Shown here one piece after another: positions 1-9,308 of a stretch of DNA of 64,000 nucleotides (position 1 is the stretch's first letter; the number at the start of each line of letters is the position of its first letter). The notes beneath the pieces were generated by a model. It saw nothing but the letters and a program-made list of their open reading frames with translations. It searched no databases and was not told the DNA's origin. Both the position numbers and the translations under genes were made by a program. Location: assembly GCF_008017805.1 (NCBI RefSeq), contig NZ_VRTT01000003.1, positions 1-64,000 on the forward strand, in the 5' to 3' direction. This DNA comes from Paenibacillus sp. N3.4 (lineage in GTDB: Bacteria > Bacillota > Bacilli > Paenibacillales > NBRC-103111).

Positions 1-23
1 TTTTGATACCTTTATTATACAAA

Positions 24-72
24 AAAACAGGCGTCTTTCACACAAATAAATTGCGCAAAAGATACCTGTTTA
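24..72 (-). terminator. Rho-independent terminator of the ycnI-like gene
   Basis: Read on the minus strand, AAACAGG and a following TCTTT arm pair with AAAGA...CCTGTTT, and the hairpin ends in a run of seven T residues. It lies just downstream of the stop codon of the YcnI-like gene. Confidence 0.6.
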
Positions 73-123
73 TTTTTTGTGGACTTTTTCAGTGGCCTCT
101 TAATCTGGAGGGTCCTTTTTCTT

Positions 124-753
124 TTATCTGCGCTTTTTTGTGATCGAAACAATCAAGGCTAATGCGCCTAATACAACAGCCACAATGGACAGGTATAAGG
201 ATGTATTGGAGGAGGACGAGCTGGCAGCTTCTGCTTTACCGGTTGTTACTTGACCATGACTGTCCGTTGTAGCACCTGCGGCTGTCTTGGCTTTAACCGT
301 CGTGACAGAAGCGGGCTTGTCAGCGCCATCTGCGCCAACCCATTCTACGACACTGCCGTCTTTGTAAGTTTGGTAAGCTTTCCACACAATTTGGGTAGCC
401 GTGTCAGCGACTTTACCCTGCATGCTGAAATCACCGAATTCCGTGCTGGATAATCCATCTCCGGTTGCGTTCCAAGTGACGCCTGTAATTTTGCCGGCGC
501 TATCTTTGGCCAGTTCGTAAGTCCAGCCTGCTTTGGGCTCGAAGCGGGAGATTGCTACGGAATCAAGCGGAAATTTCACTTCTACTTTAACAGTAGGAAT
601 ATCTTTCTCGTTCGGCACGCGAACAGTAAACTTCTCATAACTGCCTTGTGTGGATTCTTTCGGATACACAACCACATGAGCGCTTGCGATACCGGCAAGA
701 AGCATGGATACAATCAGGAAAACACTTGCATTTAACATTAATTTCTTAAACAT
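124..753 (-). CDS. ycnI: YcnI-like DUF1775 copper-binding membrane-anchored protein
   Basis: The 209-residue product has an N-terminal signal peptide (about residues 1-25) ending in Ala-Ser-Ala before a histidine. This is followed by a DUF1775 beta-sandwich (about 26-145), a low-complexity Ala/Ser/Thr linker, and a C-terminal membrane helix with a KKRR stop-transfer tail. In the YcnI family the mature N-terminal His takes part in a mono-histidine brace that binds Cu(II) outside the cell; a His immediately after the predicted cleavage site fits that. The start has an AAAGGGG ribosome binding site. In Bacillus subtilis ycnI sits beside ycnJ (CopCD), whereas here the CopCD fusion lies about 17 kb away. 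It follows a two-component pair on the same strand, which may regulate it; that is inference. Confidence 0.85.
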   Translation of the reverse strand: MFKKLMLNASVFLIVSMLLAGIASAHVVVYPKESTQGSYEKFTVRVPNEKDIPTVKVEVKFPLDSVAISRFEPKAGWTYELAKDSAGKITGVTWNATGDGLSSTEFGDFSMQGKVADTATQIVWKAYQTYKDGSVVEWVGADGADKPASVTTVKAKTAAGATTDSHGQVTTGKAEAASSSSSNTSLYLSIVAVVLGALALIVSITKKRR

Positions 754-849
754 AAATCGTGAACCCCTTTCAAATCAACTCTTATCATGTTGTCCATGTT
801 ACTGGAACGGCAAGCATAAGAATATGACTCTAACGGGCTATTTTTTCGA

Positions 850-1524
850 CTAGATTTGTCCTTTTCGTGTCAATCCGAACTTAATGGCGAAAGCGGTTAG
901 TTGAACGCGATTCTCAAGCTGCAGTTTTTCTAAAATGTTTTTCATATGATTTTTGACCGTATGTTCGGAAATGAGAAGCTTTTCGGCAATCTGCCTGTTA
1001 TTATTGCCAAGTGCTACATAAGCGGTGATTTCCTGCTCTCGCGAGGTAAGCATGCTTGGGGTGGGTCCTTCCGTATGTGCGCTAATCGGTGCGCGAAACC
1101 GATGGAATAGCTTGTCCGCCATTCGTCTGGCGACATCGGAATTGTCGTCCAACAGGGCACGCAGATACGTGAGCCATTCGTCAGGGTCCATATTTTTCAA
1201 TAGGTAACCTTGGGCACCGAATTGCAGGGCTGTGAAGAGGTCGGCGACGTCGTCGGACACAGTCAGTATAACAATACGAATGGACGAGCCGTATATTTGT
1301 TTGATCTGCCGCGTCGCTTCTAGACCTCCCATAGGAGACATGTGAATATCCATAAGCACTACGTCAGGCGATACAGAGCCGCATAAGAAAATGGCCTCCT
1401 CGCCATGACTGGCTTCGCCTACGATATCGAAGTCTGAGACAGGCTCCAGCATACTGCGAATAGCCTTTCTGGCAAGCGGATGATCGTCAACGATCAGCAC
1501 GCGATATGGTTGATTTTGTGTCAT
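850..1524 (-). CDS. NarL/LuxR-family two-component response regulator
   Basis: The 224-residue protein has a receiver domain (about 8-125) with the acidic pair DD near residue 13, the phospho-acceptor Asp near 59 in VLMDIHM, and the conserved Lys in LLKNMDP. A LuxR-type helix-turn-helix follows (about 158-215; LTSREQEI, then the SEHTVKNHMKNIL recognition helix). It is a DNA-binding regulator activated by phosphorylation. Its ATG overlaps the stop codon of the upstream histidine kinase (ATGA), so the two are translationally coupled partners. The target genes cannot be read from the sequence; the YcnI gene 97 bases downstream on the same strand is a candidate. Confidence 0.93.
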   Translation of the reverse strand: MTQNQPYRVLIVDDHPLARKAIRSMLEPVSDFDIVGEASHGEEAIFLCGSVSPDVVLMDIHMSPMGGLEATRQIKQIYGSSIRIVILTVSDDVADLFTALQFGAQGYLLKNMDPDEWLTYLRALLDDNSDVARRMADKLFHRFRAPISAHTEGPTPSMLTSREQEITAYVALGNNNRQIAEKLLISEHTVKNHMKNILEKLQLENRVQLTAFAIKFGLTRKGQI

Positions 1525-2300
1525 TCTGCGGGTCCCCTTTCGGCGGTTACTAGAAGTTCGGTTACTTGCTGCGAAGCGTCAATTTCTTTGGAATGCAGCA
1601 CAAAGGTTGCACCCAGCTCCATGGCTCTCTTCTGCATAAGCTCAATGCCATACTTTTTGCTTTTAGCTTTGCTTTGCTGTAATCCACAGCCATTGTCAGT
1701 TATTTGAAGTCGCCATCCCGATGGACGGGCGCATAGATCAATCCTGGCTTCTGTCGCCATGGAATGTTTTCGAATATTTGTAAAAGCTTCTTGAATAATG
1801 CCAAATAGCTGCACTTCTTCTACGGAAGAGAAGCGTTGCTGTTCAATATCCAGGTTTTCCTGCAGTTCAATACCTGCTGCCAGCTGCCAATCCTGCAAGT
1901 ATTTATGAATGCGTTGTTCAAAGCCTGAGCCTTCTTCAGGCGGCGTTCGCAGGTTGAAGATGGCTTGTCTCAGCGAGTTGTCAATTTCAGAAACCGCTGC
2001 CTTAGCTTCGTCCAAATGCCCTTGTTTTAATTTAACATTTAAAAAGAACAGCGTTTGAGCCAAATCATCGTGCAGCTCTCTGGCCAACCGCTCTCGCTCT
2101 TCATACACCGCTCTGCGGGCCTCTACATGAGTTAACTTCTCGTTGCTGCGCTCAATGCTCTGGAACATCCAAGAAGCAAATAAGTAAGAAAGCAGCAAGG
2201 TAATCAAAGTAATCGTAAAATTGCCGGCCTCCATCGTCAAATAGTTAAGCAGAAATTCATGACGAATATACTCAAACCCACCAATGATGAAGACAGGCAA
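1521..2300 (-). CDS. Sensor histidine kinase, HisKA_3 type, partner of the NarL regulator
   Basis: The 259-residue frame holds one clear membrane helix (about 28-50), a short linker, a HisKA_3 dimerisation domain with the phospho-acceptor motif RELHDDLAQ (about 94-102), and a HATPase_c domain with an N box (EAFTNIRKHS) and a G1 box (DNGCGL). It lacks a large sensor domain, as in compact LiaS/NarX-like kinases. The only start in this frame is a TTG without a good ribosome binding site. An ATG at 2337 with an upstream AAGGAGA opens a different frame, encodes a hydrophobic start (LKLFTILIA) and stops within 22 codons. Joining the two frames gives a more typical first membrane helix, so a one-base frameshift near 2295-2301 is likely. 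The 3' end overlaps the response regulator by 4 bases. Confidence 0.85.
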   Translation of the reverse strand: MPVFIIGGFEYIRHEFLLNYLTMEAGNFTITLITLLLSYLFASWMFQSIERSNEKLTHVEARRAVYEERERLARELHDDLAQTLFFLNVKLKQGHLDEAKAAVSEIDNSLRQAIFNLRTPPEEGSGFEQRIHKYLQDWQLAAGIELQENLDIEQQRFSSVEEVQLFGIIQEAFTNIRKHSMATEARIDLCARPSGWRLQITDNGCGLQQSKAKSKKYGIELMQKRAMELGATFVLHSKEIDASQQVTELLVTAERGPAE

Positions 2301-2453
2301 TTAGAATTGTAAATAACTTTAAAACACGTAAAGACATTTAACGTCTCATCTCCTTAGCGGCAACTATAAATTGGAATGGTTTCTATTATATCAGGATAAA
2401 TATTAGAATTCTTCACAAAAAAAAGCTTTGAGACTTTTCAAGTATGCACACGT

Positions 2454-2481
2454 GTGCTACATTATTATTAATTCGTAGCAC
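2454..2481 (+). promoter_or_regulatory. Candidate NikR operator upstream of the NiCoT gene
   Basis: A perfect inverted repeat GTGCTAC-N14-GTAGCAC spans 28 bases and ends 12 bases before the nickel/cobalt permease start. The E. coli NikR operator (GTATGA-N16-TCATAC) also spans 28 bases, and other NikR lineages use GTG-type half-sites. A nikR gene is present at 16825. The function is inferred from this architecture and context. Confidence 0.6.
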
Positions 2482-2493
2482 GACTGGAAGGGC

Positions 2494-3534
2494 ATGGTGG
2501 AAGATTGTATGTGGAAGACGATGATGCAGCAGAAAAAAAGCTGGGGTGGCTATGTTATTTGTATTGCCATCTTACACATTGTAGGAATATTTGGACTGTA
2601 TAGCGCTGCGAAGGCATCGCCTGCCTTTTGGGGAATTGGTCTGCTTGCCTACACGTTAGGTATGCGGCATGCTTTCGACGTTGACCATATTGCCGCTATT
2701 GATAATACGGTTCGCAAACTTGTCCAGCAGAAAAAAAATCCGCTAGGCGTCGGTTTCTACTTCTCGCTTGGACATTCGTCGGTCGTTTTCTTAATGGCCA
2801 TAGCGACCGCATTTTCCGTAAAATGGGCAGAAAAGGAATTACCGTGGCTGCAAAGCTTCGGCGGTATCATCGGTGCATCGGTTTCAGGACTTTTTCTGGT
2901 TCTTATCGGCATTTTGAACCTTCTTATTCTACTTAACCTATATAAGCTGTTTCGCAAATTTCGTGGCGGAGAATATAACGATAATGAGTTTGAAGAGCTG
3001 TTGGAGTCGCGTGGACTCATAGCCAGAATGATCAAGCCGTTGTTCGCTTTTATTAGCAAAAGCTGGCATGTATATCCGTTGGGTTTCTTGTTCGGTCTGG
3101 GCTTCGACACCGCGAGTGAAATTGCTTTACTGGCGATCTCGGCACACGCTGCCAAGGAAGCCATACCGTTCATCGGTGTCCTTTCTCTGCCATTGCTGTT
3201 TGCGGCCGGCATGAGTCTGTTCGACACGGCCGATGGCATGTTTATGACGAAAGCCTACAAATGGGCGTTCCATACACCTGTAAGAAAGCTATACTATAAT
3301 TTGACCGTAACCACATTAGCCGTGTTAGCAGCATTGATCATTGGTGTGGTTGAATTAGGACAGGTCATTTCTGAACAATTTGGTTGGGAAGGAACGTTCT
3401 GGTCCTGGCTGCAGGATCTGGATTTTGGCACGCTGGGGTACATCTTGGTCGCTTTGTTCGTTTTGGCTTGGGCTGTTTCCGTAGGTATTTGGAAATGGCT
3501 GCGGATTGAGGAACGCTGGAGCGCTAAGACTTAA
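2494..3534 (+). CDS. NiCoT family (HoxN/HupN/NixA) nickel/cobalt permease
   Basis: The product of up to 346 residues has about eight hydrophobic helices. It carries the family signature in helix II, RHAFDVDHIAAIDNT (about 58-72), in which the HX4DH residues bind the metal, plus later conserved motifs (LGHSSVV; GFLFGLGFDTASE). It imports Ni2+ and/or Co2+ across the membrane, for urease, hydrogenase or cobalamin. The start could be 2494 or the ATG at 2509, which is preceded by GGTGGAAG. A probable NikR operator lies directly upstream and a cobalamin cluster lies 41 kb downstream. The sequence alone does not settle whether nickel or cobalt is preferred. Confidence 0.92.
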   Translation: MVEDCMWKTMMQQKKSWGGYVICIAILHIVGIFGLYSAAKASPAFWGIGLLAYTLGMRHAFDVDHIAAIDNTVRKLVQQKKNPLGVGFYFSLGHSSVVFLMAIATAFSVKWAEKELPWLQSFGGIIGASVSGLFLVLIGILNLLILLNLYKLFRKFRGGEYNDNEFEELLESRGLIARMIKPLFAFISKSWHVYPLGFLFGLGFDTASEIALLAISAHAAKEAIPFIGVLSLPLLFAAGMSLFDTADGMFMTKAYKWAFHTPVRKLYYNLTVTTLAVLAALIIGVVELGQVISEQFGWEGTFWSWLQDLDFGTLGYILVALFVLAWAVSVGIWKWLRIEERWSAKT

Positions 3535-3541
3535 TTTTTGG

Positions 3542-3578
3542 AAATAGCCTCAGTTTTATTGCTGATGCTATTTTTTTT
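3542..3578 (+). terminator. Terminator after the NiCoT gene
   Basis: AATAGC-c-TCAG pairs with CTGA-t-GCTATT around an eight-base loop, followed by a long T run. It separates the permease from phnC. Confidence 0.75.
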
Positions 3579-3703
3579 TGTTATGGTGAACAATGGAATA
3601 TGAATTTTTTCTAAAGGTTATTATGGAAAAAAGGATTTTGCTGAAAAACGTTGAATGTAGTCTGTCTGATAATTTGATACTATGTAAAGAAAGTAGGACT
3701 TAT

Positions 3704-4477
3704 ATGATTGAGTTTAAACACATTTCCAAAGTATATCCTAATGGTACGGTAGGACTTAATGACATTAACCTGACCATTCAACCTGGGGAATTTGTTGTTA
3801 TTGTTGGTCTTTCGGGTGCAGGGAAATCTACTTTGCTTCGCTCCATCAATCGTTTGCATGAAACAACAGATGGACAAATTTTAATAGATGGCAAATCGAT
3901 TACGATGGCGAAAGGTGCCGAATTGCGCCGTATGCGCAGAGATATCGGGATGATTTTCCAAACTTTTAATCTGGTTAAACGTTCTACCGTGATTCGCAAC
4001 GTCTTATCGGGCCGTGTTGGCTACCATTCCACGCTGAGAACCGTGTTGGGACTATTTCCCAAAGAAGATATTGAGCTTTCCTTAAAAGCGATGGAGCGCG
4101 TTAATATTCGAGAGAAAGCTTATTCACGCGCTGATGAATTGTCCGGTGGTCAACAGCAGCGTGTTTCTATCGCCAGAGCCTTGGCGCAAGAAGCAAAAAT
4201 TATTTTGGCGGACGAGCCTGTTGCCTCCCTGGACCCTTTGACGACAAGACAAGTTATGGATGATTTGAAAAGAATTAATACGGAGCTAGGCATCACAACG
4301 GTTGTCAACCTTCACTTTATTGATCTTGCACGTGAGTACGCGACACGTATTATCGGACTTCGTGCAGGTAAAGTTGTCTATGATGGACCCGTAGCTGAAG
4401 CGACGGATGAGGTATTCTCCGAAATTTATGGCCGGGCCATTAAGAAAGATGAACTGCTGGGGGTGCAGGAGGGATGA
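3704..4477 (+). CDS. phnC: Phosphonate/phosphite ABC transporter ATP-binding protein PhnC
   Basis: The 257-residue ATPase has Walker [10 protein letters not shown] (about 33-41), the ABC signature LSGGQQQR, Walker B ILADEP and the switch His in NLHFID. It energises import of phosphonates, phosphite or similar phosphorus compounds through PhnE and PhnD. The frame stays open upstream to 3593. I chose the ATG at 3704 because [14 protein letters not shown] matches the usual PhnC beginning and gives the usual length, with AGTAGGA just upstream. Its stop overlaps the phnE start (ATGA), indicating coupling. The substrate is not fixed by sequence. Confidence 0.92.
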   Translation: MIEFKHISKVYPNGTVGLNDINLTIQPGEFVVIVGLSGAGKSTLLRSINRLHETTDGQILIDGKSITMAKGAELRRMRRDIGMIFQTFNLVKRSTVIRNVLSGRVGYHSTLRTVLGLFPKEDIELSLKAMERVNIREKAYSRADELSGGQQQRVSIARALAQEAKIILADEPVASLDPLTTRQVMDDLKRINTELGITTVVNLHFIDLAREYATRIIGLRAGKVVYDGPVAEATDEVFSEIYGRAIKKDELLGVQEG

Positions 4478-6048
4478 GTGTAAAAACCGTCAAGAAGCCT
4501 CCTCGTACGAAGTTGTATCTGACCATCCTGATTATGGTTCTTTTCCTGATCGGGAGTATTTATCAAACGGAAGCGACGTTAACAAAGCTTATCTCCGGCA
4601 CACCGGAAATTTTTAAATTCATTGCCGAAATGTTCCCGCCAGATTGGCAATTTTTTGCTGATATTTGGAAGCCGATGGCGGAGACGCTGCAGATGTCGAT
4701 TATCGGGACAATCGTGGGTGCTTTGTTCGCTTATCCGATGGCGCTCTTAGCAGCCCGTAACGTCAATACGACGCCATGGCTGTTCTATCCGGCCCGATTA
4801 TTAATGAATCTATGTCGGACCATTCCTGACTTGCTCTATGCAGCCATATTTGCGGTATTAGTTGGTTTCGGGCCAACAGCAGGTACGCTTGCGCTAATTT
4901 TCTTCACCTTCGGTATTTTGTCGAAGCTTTCTTATGAATCTACCGAGGCCATTGATCCGGGGCCGCTTGAAGCTATGACAGCCGTTGGCGCGAACAAGCT
5001 CAAGCTCATTCGTTTTGGCGTTATTCCGCAAGTTGCGCCTACTTATTTGGCTCATTTGCTGTATACCTTTGAAGTAAGCATCCGGGCATCCGCTATTCTC
5101 GGATTAGTAGGAGCCGGAGGTATCGGTTTGCTGCTCAAAAACTCGCTTGATCTGTTCCGTTATGATCAAGCCTGTGCGATTGTTATTTACACACTTATTG
5201 TCGTTGTCATCATCGACTTGATTAGTACGCGATTCCGCTCTTTCTTGTTAAAAGGCAGCGCGAAGCCAGTCTCGGCATCACGTTCCAAATCGTATATGAT
5301 TATCGGCTGGTTGGTCGTCATTGCTTTATTGATCTGGTCTTTCACAGGTTTGAAATTAACTGGTTTCCAGCCAACGACTTGGATTCTTACTAAAGCGATG
5401 TTTAAGGGACTTACTCATCCAGACTGGGCTTACGTATATATCCCTGAAGGGGAAGATTTAATTCGCTCCTTGCTCGAAACTTTATCTATTTCCTATCTAG
5501 GTAATTTCGTTTCAGCGATTGTCTGTCTGCCGTTCGCGTTCTGGGCCGCATCGAATCTGAGCCGCAGACGTGCAGTTTCCGGTTCAGGAAAATTGTTCCT
5601 CAGTGTGGTTCGTACGATTCCGGAAATCATTATGGCCTTAATCTTTATCAAAGCCGTAGGTCCAGGCGCATTTGCCGGTGTCATGGCGCTCGGACTGCAT
5701 TCCGTTGGTATGTTAGGCAAACTTTACGCCGAAGCCATCGAGAACATGGACATGGGGCCTACGGAGGCGATGACAGCAGTTGGGGCTAACGTTTGGCAGA
5801 AGATGGCGTTCGCTATCGTGCCTCAGGTAATCCCAGACTTCATCTCGTATACCTTGTTCCGTTTTGAGATCAACGTACGTTCTGCGACGCTGTTAGGTGT
5901 TATCGGCGCAGGCGGTATCGGTACTCCGCTCGTATTTGCCATTAATGCCAGACAGTGGCCGCGTGTAGGTATTATTATCATTGGAATTATTATTACCGTC
6001 TCGATTATTGATTACATTTCCGCAACGCTGCGCAAACGAATTGTATAG
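4474..6048 (+). CDS. phnE: Double-length PhnE permease (two fused permease domains)
   Basis: At 524 residues this is about twice a normal PhnE. It contains two tandem BPD_transp_1 permease units (about 65-265 and 330-520), each with its own EAA loop: [21 protein letters not shown] in the first (around residue 170) and [21 protein letters not shown] in the second (around 435). The fusion supplies both transmembrane subunits of the importer in one chain, where most systems use two PhnE molecules. It forms an operon with phnC. The binding protein phnD lies just downstream on the opposite strand. Confidence 0.93.
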   Translation: MSVKTVKKPPRTKLYLTILIMVLFLIGSIYQTEATLTKLISGTPEIFKFIAEMFPPDWQFFADIWKPMAETLQMSIIGTIVGALFAYPMALLAARNVNTTPWLFYPARLLMNLCRTIPDLLYAAIFAVLVGFGPTAGTLALIFFTFGILSKLSYESTEAIDPGPLEAMTAVGANKLKLIRFGVIPQVAPTYLAHLLYTFEVSIRASAILGLVGAGGIGLLLKNSLDLFRYDQACAIVIYTLIVVVIIDLISTRFRSFLLKGSAKPVSASRSKSYMIIGWLVVIALLIWSFTGLKLTGFQPTTWILTKAMFKGLTHPDWAYVYIPEGEDLIRSLLETLSISYLGNFVSAIVCLPFAFWAASNLSRRRAVSGSGKLFLSVVRTIPEIIMALIFIKAVGPGAFAGVMALGLHSVGMLGKLYAEAIENMDMGPTEAMTAVGANVWQKMAFAIVPQVIPDFISYTLFRFEINVRSATLLGVIGAGGIGTPLVFAINARQWPRVGIIIIGIIITVSIIDYISATLRKRIV

Positions 6049-6051
6049 AGC

Positions 6052-6080
6052 AAAAAGACGCCGTTAAGAGGCGTCTTTTT
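6052..6080. terminator. Terminator after phnE
   Basis: AAAAAGACGCC and GGCGTCTTTTT form a perfect 11-bp stem around a 7-base loop immediately after the phnE stop. The A and T flanks allow bidirectional use, so it may also serve the small gene on the minus strand. Confidence 0.88.
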
Positions 6081-6128
6081 GTTTCCGGCAAAGAAACGAA
6101 CCGCGGCAACATTCTGGACTCTCCCTGC

Positions 6129-6365
6129 TTAGTGCTGCTTGGAAACCAGATGTAAAGCGTAATTTCTTTGAAGTGTTCGTCTTGTGACAGCTGTATCGGC
6201 TGCTTCGAGCACTTCAATATGTTCGATCATTTCAATCGGAATGAGGATATTATTAATTTTCAATAGTTGAAAGGGTGCATAGTAGGTAGAGATGATTCCT
6301 TGAATATCGTCGTTGCCGCAGCGAATACACACGGTATTTTTACTGGTTATGAGTGCTTGAAACAT
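6129..6365 (-). CDS. Small hypothetical protein between phnE and phnD
   Basis: The 78-residue protein starts at an ATG with GGTGAGGTG spaced 6 bases upstream; a GTG nine bases earlier is an alternative. The first 55 residues look like a small beta-rich domain with alternating hydrophobic residues (NTVCIRCGN...GIISTYYAPFQLLKINNILIPIEMIEHIEV), reminiscent of Sm-like folds. The last 20 residues are basic and less ordered. I do not recognise the family. It sits in the convergent gap between phnCE and phnD and may be unrelated to transport. Confidence 0.5.
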   Translation of the reverse strand: MFQALITSKNTVCIRCGNDDIQGIISTYYAPFQLLKINNILIPIEMIEHIEVLEAADTAVTRRTLQRNYALHLVSKQH

Positions 6366-6493
6366 CGATTTCACCTCACCTAAGTAATGACAGGTCCAAG
6401 TCTGGATTCATCACACGAAAAATGGAATAAGGCTTATACATACTCTTGGACACCACAATCATACTATGTTACGGTGAAAGCGACTAGTACACA

Positions 6494-6540
6494 AAAATCC
6501 CCCATTGCGACTCTGAATAAGAGTACGTAAGGGGGATTTC
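6494..6540. terminator. Terminator of phnD, possibly bidirectional
   Basis: AAAATCCCCC and GGGGGATTTC form a GC-rich stem just beyond the phnD stop. Read on the minus strand it ends in a T run. Confidence 0.75.
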
Positions 6541-6559
6541 TTAGTTCATTCCAATTCGC

Positions 6560-7546
6560 TTATTTCAAGCCCATTTCTTTGTTAACACTACGTACGATAT
6601 CGAATTTAGCATCGTCAGAAGCTACATAACCTTTGTGTGAGTACACATCGAAAATGACTTTTTGGCCTTCTGGATCGTTGCCGATTGCGATAAATGCGTC
6701 TTGAATTTTCTTTTTCCAAGTTGCATCCATATCGGAGCGAACAGCAATCGTATCATTAGGAATTTTATCGGAGAAAGCAAGAATACGCGTTTGTTTGAAA
6801 ATGTCCGGATAGTCTTTAGTCATGTTGGCACGGATATCTTGGAAAACGCCGACTGCGTCAACTTGACCGTTAAGCAAAGCGATAATCGCTTTGTCATGAC
6901 CTTGGAATTGTACGCCAGTAACGTCTTTAACTGGGTCAACGCCAGCTTTTTTCAATACGAATCCTGGGTATACATAACCGGCAGCGGAAGTAACACCTTG
7001 CCAACCCATTTTTTTGCCTTTCAAGTCAGCTACAGACTTGATTGGTGAATCTGCTTTTACGACGATTTCTGATTTGTAGAAATCTACAAGATCTTTGGTA
7101 GGTTGACCTGTTGTATCATCAACGCCAAGACGAGTCGCTTGTGCAACCAGATCAACGGCTTTACGAGTATCATGGGCAACAACGTAGTTACTTGGCGGCA
7201 AGAAGCCGATATCGACTTGTCTGGAAGCCATAGCTTCGATAACCACGTTATAATCTGTTGAAACAGACACTTTAACTGGTATGCCAAGTTTGTCAGAGAG
7301 TAATTTCTCAAGCGGCTTTGCTTTTGCTTCAAGCGTTTCTGCATTTTGGGAAGGAACGAATTGAACTTTCAGTTCTTTCGGAATGAAACCTGCTGCAGCT
7401 GGAGTTGCCGATGCTTTCGTCGATGCTGCTGGGGAAGCTGCCGGGGAAGCGGCTGGTTTGGTGTCTTCTTTCTTTGCACCACATCCTGCAAGCACACCTG
7501 CAGCAACAATCATGGACAAGCTAATGACAGTAAATTTTTTAATCAT
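6560..7546 (-). CDS. phnD: Phosphonate/phosphite-binding lipoprotein PhnD
   Basis: The 328-residue product begins with a lipoprotein signal ending in VLAGCG (Cys near 22), then a Pro/Ala/Ser/Thr-rich linker, then a PBP_like_2 domain typical of PhnD/PtxB (LKVQFVPSQNAE; ASRQVDIGFLPPSNYV; SDKIPNDTIAVRSDM). It captures the phosphorus compound outside the membrane and delivers it to the PhnE-PhnC importer. I chose the ATG at 7546 because GGAGG lies 10 bases upstream and the signal peptide begins there. The gene is convergent with phnCE, so the binding protein is transcribed separately, which is unusual for this transporter class. Confidence 0.93.
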   Translation of the reverse strand: MIKKFTVISLSMIVAAGVLAGCGAKKEDTKPAASPAASPAASTKASATPAAAGFIPKELKVQFVPSQNAETLEAKAKPLEKLLSDKLGIPVKVSVSTDYNVVIEAMASRQVDIGFLPPSNYVVAHDTRKAVDLVAQATRLGVDDTTGQPTKDLVDFYKSEIVVKADSPIKSVADLKGKKMGWQGVTSAAGYVYPGFVLKKAGVDPVKDVTGVQFQGHDKAIIALLNGQVDAVGVFQDIRANMTKDYPDIFKQTRILAFSDKIPNDTIAVRSDMDATWKKKIQDAFIAIGNDPEGQKVIFDVYSHKGYVASDDAKFDIVRSVNKEMGLK

Positions 7547-7697
7547 CTCTTTTTGACCTCCGTTTAAATATTTACTTTTACCTACGTAGTAATATAACAT
7601 TAACACATGTGATATGGAAGATAGTGTGAAGTATTTGTTAAAGTGACAAGAAATATGTATATAAATACAAAATATTGGATATGTGGGAGTGGGAATA

Positions 7698-9293
7698 ATG
7701 GAACAAAGCGCAACACATCAGACATGTCGAATTAGCATTTTGGAAACGAGTGATTTACATGGCAGCATGCTGCCCATTCATTACGCCAATAATCAGCCCA
7801 ATGAGGTTGGCTTAGCCAAAATTGCGGCTATTATTGCCGAAGAGCGAAGCAAGGACCAGCATGTCATTGTAATTGATAATGGCGATCTTATTCAGGGCAC
7901 CCCACTGGCTTATCATCATGCCAGATTAGATAATGAACCTGTTGACCCTATGGTTTTAGGACTGAATTATTTGGGCTACGATGCGGCTGTTCTCGGCAAT
8001 CATGAATTTAACTATGGACTTGATGTGCTGCGCAAAGCTGTTCATGAATCCGAGTTCCCATGGTTGTGCGCAAGTATTGTGGATGCTGCCAGCGGAGAGC
8101 CTTTCTTAGGGAAGCCTTATATCATCAAGCAATTCGAAGGCGGCATTCGAGTAGGCATATTGGGTTTAACAACACCGTATATTCCGAATTGGGAAAATCC
8201 GAATCATATTGTTGGTCTTCGTTTCGAAGACGCTGTGCAAACGGCTAAAAAATGGGTACATATCTTGAAGCAGCAAGAACACGTAGATGTTGTTGTCGTT
8301 TCTTATCATGGCGGTTTTGAAAGAGATTTGGTAACCGGAGAACCAACAGAGCCTTTGACAGGTGAAAATCAAGGGTATCGGCTTTGCATGGAGGTAGAGG
8401 GAATCGATGTTCTGCTTACCGGCCATCAGCACCGCAGCCTTGCTGGTGTAGAACTCAATGGCGTAGTCATTGTTCAACCTGGGACTGCGGGAGTAACACT
8501 CGGCAAAGTGGAATTGGAGCTATCGCTATCGGCAGGAAAATGGCACATAGATGCGAAGCAATCGGTGCTTTTATCCGTTGCTAATATCGAAGCCGATATG
8601 AAGCTTATTGAATTGATCCATGAGTACGAAAACAAGACGCAACAATGGCTTGACCAGCCAATTGGTAAGTTGACAGGTGATATGCTGGTTAAAGATCCGA
8701 TGCAGACTCGCTTGAAGGACAACGCACTTATCGAGTTCATTAATCGGGTGCAAATGGAGCTCTCAGGGGCATCCATTTCCAATACAGCACTTTTTGATAA
8801 CATTTCACCAGGGTTTCCATCCGATATTACGATGCGAGATATTGTATCTAACTATATTTATCCCAATACGCTGAAAGTGATCCGCATTTCGGGACAGGAC
8901 ATCAAGGATGCGCTGGAGCAATCTGCCCAATATTTCAATCGAACACCGGAAGGTACAATCGAAGTAAGCGCCAGTTTCAAAGATCCGAAGCCGCAGCATT
9001 ACAACTATGACATGTGGGAAGGCATCACGTATAAAATCAATATCTCTCGTCCTGTCGGCGAACGTGTCGTCATGCTTGAGCGTGAAGGCAAGCCACTGGA
9101 TCTCAAGGCTTCCTATGATGTTGTGATGAACAACTACCGTGCAGGAGGCGGTGGCAATTATGCTATGTTCCAAGACAAACCGGTTGTTAAGGATATCCCA
9201 ACGGATGTAGCAGAACTTTTGGCTGGATACATTATGGAGCGTGGTACGATCGAAGCCACTGTGAATAACAACTGGGAAGTTATTTGGGATTAA
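7698..9293 (+). CDS. Cytosolic metallophosphatase / 5'-nucleotidase
   Basis: The 531-residue protein has an N-terminal calcineurin-like metallophosphatase domain with the metal motifs ETSDLHG (about 16-22), NGDLIQGT, GNHEFNYG, SYHGG and TGHQHR. A C-terminal 5'-nucleotidase domain follows (about 325-500), with the substrate-stacking region NYRAGGGGNYAMF. It would hydrolyse nucleoside 5'-monophosphates and/or 2',3'-cyclic nucleotides. Unlike secreted YfkN or UshA-type enzymes there is no signal peptide, so it probably works in the cytoplasm. The ATG at 7698 has GGGAGTGGGAATA upstream; a GTG at 7683 also fits the frame. It is monocistronic and may help phosphorus salvage next to phn. Confidence 0.9.
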   Translation: MEQSATHQTCRISILETSDLHGSMLPIHYANNQPNEVGLAKIAAIIAEERSKDQHVIVIDNGDLIQGTPLAYHHARLDNEPVDPMVLGLNYLGYDAAVLGNHEFNYGLDVLRKAVHESEFPWLCASIVDAASGEPFLGKPYIIKQFEGGIRVGILGLTTPYIPNWENPNHIVGLRFEDAVQTAKKWVHILKQQEHVDVVVVSYHGGFERDLVTGEPTEPLTGENQGYRLCMEVEGIDVLLTGHQHRSLAGVELNGVVIVQPGTAGVTLGKVELELSLSAGKWHIDAKQSVLLSVANIEADMKLIELIHEYENKTQQWLDQPIGKLTGDMLVKDPMQTRLKDNALIEFINRVQMELSGASISNTALFDNISPGFPSDITMRDIVSNYIYPNTLKVIRISGQDIKDALEQSAQYFNRTPEGTIEVSASFKDPKPQHYNYDMWEGITYKINISRPVGERVVMLEREGKPLDLKASYDVVMNNYRAGGGGNYAMFQDKPVVKDIPTDVAELLAGYIMERGTIEATVNNNWEVIWD

Positions 9294-9308
9294 AAGGCTT
9301 CCATACGA

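Noticed and set aside
2757-3239. Open frame of 160 codons on the minus strand
   Set aside because: It is antisense to the NiCoT permease, which carries its family signature; it is a mirror frame only.
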